A stretch of DNA of 64,000 nucleotides from Absidia repens (taxonomy: Eukaryota; Mucoromycota; Mucoromycetes; Mucorales; Cunninghamellaceae). Location of the stretch: positions 62,001-126,000 of the forward strand of contig MCGE01000002.1 of NCBI GenBank assembly GCA_002105175.1, written 5' to 3'. Position numbers and translations under genes: made by a program. This document shows, piece by piece, positions 25,497 to 36,509 of the stretch; within the stretch, counting starts at the first letter, position 1, and every line of letters begins with the position of its first letter. The notes beneath the pieces were generated by a model, which did no database searches, was not told where the DNA came from, and saw only the letters and a list, made by a program, of their open reading frames with translations.

Positions 25497-26020
25497 ACCC
25501 CCCCCACCCCGCTCCCACCCTTCTTTCATACACACTTTTGCATTCTGACCCTCCCCTTTCCTCTCTTGTTTCATCCATTCGTTAGTTACATCCCCACATC
25601 CTTTTAGGTTTACTGTACTAGTTTTAATGTCCTCTATAATCAACTTCTTGACATCTTCCCCCCTCTATTTATTTATATATTACCCATGGGTTTATAGTTA
25701 CATGTAGTATCGTTTTATATATATATATATATTGAATAAAATACACTATTTGAAACCTATATCTTGCTTTTGAACCAAAAATCATTATTTGGAAGTGCTC
25801 TGATAGCGATCTATGATCTCATATTTTCATATCAAATTTTGAAGATGACGGATGAATCAGGCTATGTGTATGGGGAAAAAATAGGGCAATTCTCATTTTA
25901 CTATCATAGCATTTCCAAAAAAGATAAAATAAAAAAAGAAAGGATCTACTGGGCGTTAGGGAGAGGTTGCTGAGGTGTGGTAGGCTCATTACACTCTACT
26001 CTTTGATTCCTTTACAGAGT

Positions 26021-26066
<46 letters not shown>

Positions 26067-26303
26067 GGCATCGTTGCGGTGCAGCAGTATCAGCAGCAGT
26101 ATCAGCAGCAGTATCAGCAAGCAGCAGCAGCAGTAGTAGTAGTTTTAACAGAATAATTGGGCACACATTGTGGGAGCCGGGCTAGGCGGCATTTTAAAAT
26201 GCATGAATCCTTGAGTGTGGCTTCGCTTCTCAAATGTAGAGGCGGCGCTCTCTGCCTCTTTTTTTTTTTTTTTATTCTTCTTTTCTCCCTCGATACACCA
26301 AAC
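25497..26303. other. Intergenic, IDE-like to TRM8
   Basis: Begins with a C-rich tract (25498-25520), then a 3' UTR-like region with (TA)n and AATAAA near 25735. The TRM8 promoter contains a T run of about 40 (26025-26064), immediately followed by a short tandem repeat (26085-26145) and a second T run (26260-26273) 30 bp from the ATG. The 69- and 72-residue plus-strand ORFs here have no coding character. Confidence 0.5.
26085..26145 (+). repeat. Short tandem repeat upstream of TRM8
   Basis: Three copies of a 12-bp unit GCAGTATCAGCA, then about five CAG and four TAG triplets, ending about 160 bp before the TRM8 ATG. Lies next to the 40-base T run. Confidence 0.8.
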
Positions 26304-27475
<1,172 letters not shown>

Positions 27476-28041
27476 TTATCTGTTTTTTTGTAGTGCACTC
27501 TATTTTTTATATATATTGTATTTGTATATCATTCCTAATAAACATCACCGAATAAAAATATTAGCAGAAATATTTTGTTTATACATACGAATTGTATAGT
27601 ATGGGGGATGATGATGATGATATGGACCGGGTTGTGCAAGATCGAGAATTAATTAGGGTATCGTGCAGTTCAGCCAAAACGTAAAAAAAGGTGAATCCTA
27701 CGCAAAATGTTAAGGATATGTATTTATTTTACTGGACAATGAAACGTTTAAACATACATACAGTATGATAGTGAAAGTGAAACGGGGCAAGTGTATCTTG
27801 GTGGGGTATAATTTGTTTTTATAAATTTTTTATTTCTATATAATGATTCATAAAGAACTAGAGAAGGCTGTCTGTAAAAATATAAAGGGACATCAAAATA
27901 TACGATAAATAAAAGACCTTTTCTTTTTTTTATTGAAACGATTTGATAAAGAGGAGGAGGAGGGAAACTAATCTAACAAAGAATACGGAGGAAAAGAGAA
28001 AATGGGGGGAGGGGGGGGACCAAAAAAAACTATTTTCATTT
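27476..28041. other. Convergent 3' region, TRM8 / BCAT
   Basis: About 565 bp of AT-rich sequence between stop codons. AATAAA-like signals for TRM8 occur near 27537 and 27552. A G-run pair at 28003-28018 is a C-tract in the aminotransferase transcript sense. No gene found. Confidence 0.5.
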
Positions 28042-29691
28042 TTAGATGACAACAGACCAATCGCTTTCCTTATCACCATATTGAATATCCATGATTTCAT
28101 CGTTGAAGCGTCTGGTATAAGGACCAGCTTGAGAGGTAGGGTCTTTGGGATCCAAGGGAATGGACAAATCTTCACCAAGGTATTCAATGGTCTTGATGGG
28201 GCTGACAATACAAGCAGTACCGGCACCAAACATTTCCACCACACGATCTTGCTTGATGGCATCACGTAATTGAGGCATGGTCATTTTACGTTCAGTCACC
28301 TTGAATTCATTCCATCCACGGGCCAACGAAAGGATCGAGTCACGCGTCACACCTGGCAAAATCGAACCGTCCAAAGGAGGTGTCACCAATTCCAATTCGT
28401 TGCTTTCGTTTTTCCATAATATGAACAAGTTCATGGTACCGACTTCGGTCAATTGATGATCATCTATGTCCAAGAAAAAAATATACGTTCATTCATTTGA
28501 ATTAAATTGAGTTGGAGCGTGCTCTATTCCCCCCCGCTTGTCTTCCCTCCCCCTCCCCCCTGACTTACCACCAAACAACCACAAGTTTTGTTGATATCCG
28601 GCCTTGGCAGCCATACGTTGAGGCAATAATCCAGGGGCGTAGTTACCGCCAATCTTGGCATCACCGGTACCACGAGGCCAGGCACGCACGTATTCGGTAG
28701 TCGCCATGAGTTTGACAGCAGCAAATCCAGTCTTGTAGTAAGGTCCAACAGGACAACCAATGACAAACAATTTGGCATTGGAGGGAGCATTGACACCAAG
28801 CGCCTCTTGAGTACCAATCATGGTAGGACGCAAGTACAATGAATAACCACGGTCATTGGGAATCCATCGGTCATCCAATTTGGCGTATTCCTTGATGAGT
28901 TTGATCAATTCATCCCCTTCAAATTGCTACCACCATCATCACCATCCAAAAAAATAAATAAGTAAAGACCCCAGCCTACAGACACACACACTTTCAAAAA
29001 AAAAAAAAAAAAAACTTACAGGAAGTGCAATACGAGCAGTGGATCGATTCATACGGGCCATGTTCATGTCAGGACGGAAAAGACGTGTGTTACCCTTCTT
29101 GTCCTTGTAAGCCTTCATACCTTCAAAACACTATCAAAAGGGGACACAAGGTTCAATTTCATCTGTATCTATCCACAGCCACACACATACCATCTACAGG
29201 TGTTTGTGTGTGTGATATTTTTTTTTGGAGGGACTTACTTCCGAAGCGTAATGGAAGACAACGGCACTAGGAGCCAACGACAAGTTTCCATAAGGGCGAA
29301 TTTCAGGTGCCAACCAACCTTCTTGTTCATTCCAATCAGCAGTGATCCTATTACCAAAGCGTGTTTAGTAGTCAAGTTCATTCATCTATTCACTGGGGAG
29401 CATGCCCTAATCCCCCCCCCCTCGCACTCACTTACATGTGATCGGTAAACGTATGACCGAAAAGAAGATCCTTGTTAGCCACCAAAGGTTTCAAGGCTTG
29501 TGACTTTGTCACTTTGACTTTGCTTGCCTACAACCAAAAAAAAAAAGCGCATTCCCGCCCTCTTGGTTAGTTTTATCCATGACCTTTTTTTTTTTTTTTT
29601 TGGCGTCTCTTACGTCCAAACCAGCAAGGGTGGAGTTGAAGCGTCTAGTGTGTTGAGTGAGAGACTGACGGAGATATCTTGAGGCAAACAT
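28042..29691 (-). CDS. BAT1: Branched-chain amino acid aminotransferase, mitochondrial type
   Basis: PLP-dependent class IV aminotransferase that interconverts Leu, Ile and Val with their 2-oxo acids using 2-oxoglutarate/glutamate; last step of synthesis and first of breakdown. Six exons: 29691-29614, 29527-29436, 29347-29239, 29130-29020, 28926-28569, 28463-28042; 389 residues. The N-terminus ([20 protein letters not shown]) has Arg and Ser but no acidic residue, a typical mitochondrial presequence, so I call the mitochondrial (Bat1-like) form. Landmarks: [37 protein letters not shown], the PLP-lysine region [11 protein letters not shown], and TEVGTMNLF near the substrate pocket. The gene symbol follows yeast usage; a single gene could serve both compartments by alternative starts, which I did not see evidence for. 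Confidence 0.94.
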
Positions 29692-30479
29692 GAGAGTGAG
29701 AGAGAAGGGTGAATGAAAAAAAGAAAAACGAAAGAAAAAGAAAAAAAAAATTGGTGGGGGGTGTCTTTTTTTTTTTTTTTATGACATATTTTCCACCCGT
29801 AATTGCGGAGATGAAGTTCAACAGGTCCACCATCTTGGAATTTTTCCCACGAAACATCAAAGTTTAAAGAAGAAAAAAAAAAAAGAGAGTTCATACTGAC
29901 ACATACACACTTCCACCTTTCAGTCTTGCATAAAAATGAGTTGTTGTTCTTTATTTCCCCTTCCCCTCCTAGGTGAACTCGATTTCCTTTTCCTTTTAAT
30001 GTCAAATAAAACCCACCCACATTGGTTGGAGACTTCCCAAAAATAAGCGATGAATCATCGTTACAATGCAAGCCTATCCACCAACCACAGCCGTCCATTT
30101 TATCGATTTTTAAAACCGCGCTGACAAAAAGGCATTATCTGCTATGACTCTTGTCTGTCGATCCCCTCATCAGGTCAATAAAAAAAATATACAATCGTTT
30201 GTAAAAAGACATGCTTCTAATATAAAGAAGACTTTTTTTTTTTATTATTGAGAAAATAAAATAAAATAACATGGGGGAGTACGATATATAAACAAGAGAG
30301 AGAGTACCAAAAAAAAAAAAAAAAAAAAAAGAGAAGCTACCATATGATACACATAAAAATACATAAAGGGAAAAAAAAGGGGGAGGGGGGAAAGGCCATA
30401 AATAATAACGATAATAGAATCAATAAATAAATAAATAAAATAAATAGGAAAAAGGAGCCCAACCCATTCAAAAAAGTAA
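29692..30479. other. Intergenic, BCAT promoter and RasGEF2 3' region
   Basis: The BCAT promoter side (29692-30150) is A-rich with T runs on the plus strand; a TGACTC half-site, the core of Gcn4-type elements, occurs near 30146, roughly 450 bp from the start, with no proof of use. The RasGEF2 3' side has a long A run at 30310-30330 and G-runs at 30378-30392 (a C-tract in the transcript). No gene found. Confidence 0.45.
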
Positions 30480-33332
30480 CTAGGAGAGCGATGCACCAGG
30501 CACGGAAGCACTTCGATGATGATGGGACACTGGCGTCGTGGACCTACGCGGTGTTGGCGGCGGCGTTGTAGTAGTAGTTGTTGTTGTCATTGTCAGATGC
30601 TGATGATGATGATGATGATGCGCCGTGGTGGTGGTATTCGCCAATGGAGACGACGACACTTTTGACAATCGTGGAGGTAACGTCGCTTCATCCAAGCAAT
30701 CATCGCTACTTTTCCGCCATGGCCACAACGAGCCTACCAAGGATCGCCGTAACGTCGTCGTCTGATGAGGCGCGTTGGTGTTGTCATCGTATAAGGAAGA
30801 GATCGATGGGCTTTTCGGAAAATCGTCGGCATCCCATGTACTCCGGCCACCGCCACTACTACTACTGGATGTGGTCATACTGAGCATACTATCCGGGTGG
30901 TTGAGGAGTCCACTATTGTAACTATTGGTGCGTGCAAGTCCCCCAGTGGCGCGTCGTGGAGCTTCACGAAGTTGACTGAGTTCATCAATGATCTTCTCGT
31001 TCACCCATGGTCGCATCAATAAGTAATGTGTGATCCGTTGCTGTTCGACCGCTACGCTATCGTGTTGCTGTTGTTGATCCACATCGCCAAAGACCGCCGC
31101 GGCGGCCCCCACAGCAGCCGTCATCGTCGTGCTGGTATTGGTGCTTCCAGGGCTGGTGCCGCTGCTGTTGCTGCTACTAGTGTCCGTAGAGAAACAATAC
31201 CCGAGTGGGTCCGACGTGGTGGATTGATTGGTGAGTGTGGTTTGCAATGGTGTTGTGGTAAAATAATTGGAATGTTGCGCGGGGATGTCCAACGTCGGTG
31301 TGCTTGTGATTGTTGTAACCGGTGTCGAGGGGGATGAAGGTGTTTTCATCGGTGTATAGTAATGTTGTAACGCCTGTGCCTGCCGAGAAAAGAACCCATT
31401 CTTTTTTTTGATATAATGCGCTGGTGGGCGAAGACTGTAAGGTGGTGCCCGTTGGAATGTGCGTACCCAGTTGAGAATATCGACGGCGCGAGGATCATCC
31501 GCAGTGGTTGATTTGGCAGTCAAAACATAAGTCATATCATGGATCAGGACACCTAGGAATGGTACAATGGGTTGGTGGAGTGGACGATTGTTGGGGACGA
31601 GGGTACGAATGTGTTGGCGGTAGCGACTATAGTTATCGGCTTCAGACATGAGTGCAGTCAGGACCTCGAGACGATTCATGCGTTTCTTGGGTATGCATTC
31701 CCAGGTACGTTTGAGACGTTGGACAGGTGGTGTTCCCAGTGCCGACACAATGGCCTTCAAGGTTTGATAGTTGTTCAGGGCAAGACATTGGGTAGCGATC
31801 TTGATCCAGCGGTGGACGACTTCGGCACGATGCGATGCTTCCTGAGGGAGTAAGATGCCATGCTCAATGGAGCGTGTCAAGTAATTGAAAAAATCCGTCG
31901 ACGCCACAATGTTGGGATGCGGTTGTTTGGCAATGGCACGGTGTTGTTGTAATGCCTCGGGAGGAATGGCTCGGAAGATGGCGGATTCAATCAAGGTCAG
32001 CTGGTATGCCATGAGTTGTGGAGAAAAGGCTAAAAGCGTCGGCACTGTCATAGCACTCATATACACTGTTCGTACATTATTCAAAAGTCGTCGGACTGTT
32101 GCTATGGAGGCGGAATGTTGTTCATGATCGAGTCTACTGGACGTTTGTTGTTGTGCTAATAACGAGTCTAGTTGTTGTTGAAGTTGTCGGTGCATGCCAA
32201 GCAAGGGGGGAGCCGGTATGTTGGGTACATAAAAATCAGTGGTGCATGTCGGAGAGATTGGTAGCGCCATACTTTCACCAGTGTTTGTCTGAGCCGGAAC
32301 AAGATCATAGGGATCAATCACCAAATAAGAAGCATCGTCCGTGCCACCAGTTGGATTTGTAATAAGAGTAGTAGTAGAAGGTGCTGATGAACGGTCCGGT
32401 TGTTGTATCCTTCGTTGTGGTAATGGAAGTGGGTCTATAATGTACAAAATATAAAAAACATGTGTTCAATAAAAAATAAAGTAAAATGAAAAAAGAGTGA
32501 TATGCCTTTTTTGGAATACTTACATGATGGTTTTTCGGTGCTGGTGGATTTGAGTGCATTCATGATGGATTCTTCTTCGTCATCTTCCTCTTCCTCGTCG
32601 TCCATATAAGGTATAGTGTGTTGTCGGTCCGCAAAGGTGACTGAAGAGTTTGCCCGTGATCGTCTTGGTGTCATCATTATTGTTCCTTCATGTGTTGTTG
32701 TTGGTGTTGCTTGTATAGGTGTAACTGAGACAGGTAGTGGTGGTGGCGATTCCGACTGATATTTTAATGATGATATATGGCGAGATGTTGAAGGGGTAGG
32801 CGACGAAAGATCGGTGGTCACAATCGCCAGCGAAGGAGGAGGTGGGACGGGTCGTTTGTTGGCAGAGGATTTGGGTTTTGGCGGGACAAGTGGTTTTGGA
32901 GGTAAGGGAGGCGGTGCAGAGGTCTTGTGAATAAAAGAAGTCGTTTGGATAACAATATGTTCAAGTTGTGTGAGACTGGAGCGTATAGTGGAGAGTAGCT
33001 TGTCATAATCTGCAGGTGTGGATACAATTGCTAATCAGAATAAAAACAGGGTTCACTTAGTCAAGCTCTTTTCCTCGTGGTGCTTGTGTATCTATGTGTG
33101 TGAGCACGCTTTTTTCTTCATACGTACTTTGATGGACAAACTTGACACCGTAAAGTTGTTGCGTGGATAGTTCGACGGTATTGATAAATTTTATATAAGC
33201 ATCCTAAATAACAGTAAAGAAAAGGGATCTTTATGTAAGTGACAAATAATAGCATGTAAAAGCGTAGGTTACCTTTGTGAGACCATTTTCAAGTAACTGT
33301 GCTGCTTCCGTATATAACAGTTGTATGTCCAT
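30480..33332 (-). CDS. RasGEF-domain protein with MIT-like N-terminus
   Basis: Second Cdc25-type guanine nucleotide exchange factor of the window. Four exons: 33332-33273, 33203-33128, 33030-32524, 32434-30480; 865 residues. Residues 1-45 form two amphipathic helices (QLLYTEAAQLLENGLTKDAYIKFINTVE) that look like the start of an MIT/USP8-type helical bundle; a third helix follows at DYDKLLSTIRSSLTQLEHI. Next come proline-rich stretches (APPPLPPKPLVPPKPK), candidate SH3 ligands, and an acidic run. The RasGEF domain lies at roughly 340-550, with QLMAYQLTLIESAIFRAI, NYLTRSIEHGILL, HRWIKIATQCLALNNYQTLKAIVSALG and PIVPFLGVLIHDM. The C-terminal 300 residues are Ser/Thr/His-rich. No RasGEF_N (REM) segment was seen, which is unusual for Ras-specific exchangers. 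The start codon is the first in-frame ATG giving the helix; an upstream exon cannot be excluded. Confidence 0.82.
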
Positions 33333-33616
33333 GACGGCAGTTGGATCATGTACTTCCAAAGGTATATATTGTTAGAGTTCCCAAAAATGAATAAGAATAA
33401 GAAGAAGGAAGAAAAAGAAAAAAAAGTAAAACCCCAGAGAGAAACCTACAATAGGCAAAAAAGAAAGAGAGGTAAAAAATGATGGAGTTGGAAAAAATCT
33501 CGTTTTCTGGGAACCTCAACTCACGATTTAATTCAAGGACCGCCAGTGAGTGTGTGTATTTTTTTTTTGCTCCTTGAGTTTCACTCGTATTATTTATCTG
33601 GATTAGTTTTGATTAT
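33333..33616. promoter_or_regulatory. Divergent promoter, RasGEF2 / 2H protein
   Basis: Only about 280 bp separate the two start codons; the segment is A-rich toward RasGEF2 and T-rich toward the 2H protein. No specific site identified. Confidence 0.4.
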
Positions 33617-34471
33617 ATGGAAACGAAACGTTTGGACTTGGTAGTTGCAGGGTCTAGATATTTATCTATTGTTGGTGATTGCATCGACACTATTGGAAGG
33701 AATGGCAAACCAGCCACCATGCCGTTATCTTATCATCAAAATCGGGTGGACAGGGACAAAAGCAACTGTTATCATATTACATTTGCCCACAATCTTGAAT
33801 TAAAGAAATATATGAATGAACACGATATTCCGAAAAAACAACGATCAAAGCACTTGTGGAAGATGATCAAGTCGTTGGTGGAAAATTTTGGCGATCCTAG
33901 TCAAGATTGGGAATTACCCGTGGACTTTGGCCTTGGTCGACTGGAAGAAAAACTACCGGAAATCGCCCCCACCAACGAAAAGGAGAACGGCACCAACAAC
34001 AAAGAGGACGACTCCACCATGACTCAACAACAACCCCTAAAGACGCATGTCAGCTATTTTCGAGTTATTCATTGGCCTTTTGGACAAAAACTTCGGGCAC
34101 ATTTTGGTTTACCACCCACCCACTTCCATGTCACAGTTGGTTTTGATCCTAAAGACATCCATTCACCCAAAGGACCCAATACATTATTACTTAAAGACGG
34201 TTTGAATGAAAATTTGATTCAACGCTGGGTGAAGACGGCCCTGGATTATCCTGACCAAACTATTTTTTTACACCGACTCTATGATTGTTTGATTCTATCT
34301 GACCGAAAAGAATTAGCAGGTAATTTACAAAGAAGAACCGAAAAAAAAAGGAATGTATGATCTAACTTGATGTTTCTGCATTGATTGATAGAACCTTGGT
34401 TACATCTTCTCCAAACATCAACACCACAAATAGACCGAAGTTCATCCGAAGAAACTTCTCCTTGCACATGA
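33617..34471 (+). CDS. 2H phosphoesterase-like protein (2H-SAK type)
   Basis: Two exons, 33617-34319 and 34392-34471; 260 residues. Two HxT motifs with hydrophobic surroundings, CYHITF (His53/Thr55) and HFHVTVGF (His171/Thr173), separated by about 118 residues, match the paired motif of the 2H phosphoesterase superfamily, enzymes that act on 2',3'-cyclic phosphates and related RNA or nucleotide substrates. The sequence order and the SYHQNRVDRDKSNCYHIT lead-in resemble the 2H domain found in fungal Swiss-army-knife RNA-repair proteins (from memory). A charged Asn/Glu/Lys insertion lies at about 115-140. The C-terminal exon is short and Ser-rich. Both histidines are intact, so activity is plausible; substrate is not known. 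Shares a very short divergent promoter with RasGEF2. Confidence 0.65.
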
Positions 34472-35005
34472 TTGGTGGACCTGTGGCACCTTAGATTTTA
34501 GTTTGTTAGCATTAAGATTTATATTTTTATAGTTTATGGTTTATAGTTAGATAGCCTGTCTTTTTTAGTTTAGAATACCCCATCTTCTCATCACATTCCA
34601 ATGAAGATAAACCAAATAAAGAAATATTTTGTATCTTTTCTTTTTGGACTTTGTTCCCTTTATCAACCATTGTCGTGATATCATAGGTTGAATTCATTTG
34701 TCTTTTGATCCCCAACACAAAAATACCAATCCCTTTCTTGTTTTACGTAAACCATGCGATCACCATCATTGATCAGTCAAAAAGGAAATTTTTAAAACAA
34801 CTATATATTTTTATTGATTGTAGATAAAAAAAGAAAGAGAGATATATACGTATAAGGCATTGAAGGTATGTACAGATAAGAAGAAAGAAAAAATAGATCA
34901 CTAGCTAGGAAAAAAAAAAAAAAGGAGAGGGGACTATAATCAAAATGAAGGTATAACTATGTATATGGTAAGAGGTGTAATAAAAAAAAAGGGGGGAAGG
35001 ATAAA
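34472..35005. other. Convergent 3' region, 2H protein / NmrA-like
   Basis: About 530 bp; AATAAA near 34615 probably ends the 2H transcript. A-rich purine sequence with G-runs (34925-34935, 34991-34998) next to the NmrA-like stop gives a C-tract in that transcript. No gene found. Confidence 0.5.
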
Positions 35006-36168
35006 CTAAGCCATGGAAGGGTTTGGCTTTTTGAAAGAATCGCGGACTTGATCATCTTCAAAGAATTCGTTCAGCAAAATCCCGCTTTTTCCAGTCAAGA
35101 GTTCCAAATCGCGAGTGACTTCAAAGCGTTTCTTCTTTTGTTGCAGTCCCCACATTTCCAACAAAAAGCCAACATGGTCATTGTTGCCAACACTGTCATA
35201 TAAGATTTGTCGTAAAGTCGAGAGATCCATTCGGTTCACGGCATGGTCGCGTTGCAACCCCAAGAACATACGTTGACTGACTTCGTGCAAGGTTAAAAGT
35301 TGAGGACCAGTAATCTTGTAAACGTCCCCTGCATGGCGAGCCGTAGGCGAATGAGCAATGTATCCAACCGCACGTGCAATGTCCTCCAAGTTGCATGATT
35401 CCACCGTGTAGTCCAGATTATCCAATAAAGGGAAAGCGTCATGTTCTGCCACATAATGCCGGAATACCATAAGGTGTTGATGTAAGATCCCAGGGTAACG
35501 TAAAATGGTCACGCGCTCCTTGTTGAGTTGCTGCAAGAGATACGTTTCAATGGCCATGAATTGAAAATGGAAAGAGGGGTGGAATTGGCACATGTTGTTG
35601 TTATTATTGTTGGGTGTCGTCATTGTGTCCGTGGAGGTATCAGTGCCCATAAAAGGGAAGGGATCCTTGGGTGAAAAGGGAGTCAAAAAGATAATATGAT
35701 CCACATTAGCCTCCTTGGCTGCATCAATAAATCTAATAAAAAAAAATGATAATACAAAAATAAAACAGATGCGTAAGTTATTTGTCGTAAATGTGTTTGA
35801 GGTAGGTTTGTTTTGTAAATAAATATATATATACATGCTACTTACGTTTTTCCAAATTGAAGAATATTGTTTCGAGTCATACGATCATTGAGAGGATCAA
35901 TCAGCAAACATAACTTGGCAACACCTTGAAGAGCTTCGGTTGCTTTATGTGGTTCGCTAAAGATATCAAAAGCCACCGCCTTGGCACCCATGCTTTCGAG
36001 AGTTTGAGCCCGAGCCGTGGTAGCGTCGGCTAGACCACCATAAATGGGATACTCGGGAAGATGCTTGTGTTGACTAGGCAGGTGAATCAATTGTTGAGCA
36101 ATGGCAAGACCTTTGTCTCCATCAGCACCAGTAACAAAAATGGGTCCTTTACCAATATTCTTGGTCAT
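35006..36168 (-). CDS. NmrA-like NAD(P)-binding protein
   Basis: Atypical short-chain dehydrogenase of the NmrA/isoflavone-reductase-like group: Rossmann-fold proteins that act as redox sensors or as reductases. Two exons, 36168-35846 and 35732-35006; 349 residues. The dinucleotide loop is FVTGADGDKGLAIA (a GxxGxxG-like pattern near residues 13-22), followed by an acidic turn, then VDHIIFLTPFSP in the position of the central strand. A run of six Asn within a Thr/Asp-rich loop interrupts the fold after this strand. The canonical SDR Tyr-x-x-x-Lys pair is not evident, as in NmrA. The C-terminal half has RYPGILHQHL and YKITGPQLLTLHEVSQ, the latter typical of NmrA-type proteins (ITGPELLTF-like). 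Substrate unknown. Divergent from SGT2. Confidence 0.8.
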
Positions 36169-36509
36169 TATTTTTAAGGGTAATAAAGTAGTGAAGAAGT
36201 AAAATAGAAAAAAAAAAATTAAAAGTAAAAAAAAAGGTATTAAAAAAAAAAGGGACCAAAAAAGTTTTTATGTATTTTATATCAGCGAGCCGAGAGATAA
36301 CTGGAAGGGATTTCATTGGTGAGCATCATTTCCAATCATTTAAAGTCAAAATTTTTAGTCAACCAATCAAAATTTATATGCTTGCCAAATGCTCTACAGG
36401 GCGAGAAAAAAGTCACTCCCCTCACCAAAGAAAAAAAAAAAAAGACTTGCGTCTTCTCACCTTTTCGCTCCCCTTGAAACCTTTTTTTTTATTATCACTT
36501 TTTATCACT
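36169..36509. promoter_or_regulatory. Divergent promoter, NmrA-like / SGT2
   Basis: About 340 bp between start codons, with A runs on the left and a CT/T-rich leader on the right (36445-36490). Nothing else recognised. Confidence 0.4.

Noticed and set aside
26085..26145. Possible CRISPR-like spaced repeat
   Set aside because: Unit is 12 bp with no spacers; a microsatellite in a eukaryotic promoter.
29692..30150. Gcn4-type control of the branched-chain aminotransferase
   Set aside because: A single TGACTC half-site far upstream is not enough to support it.
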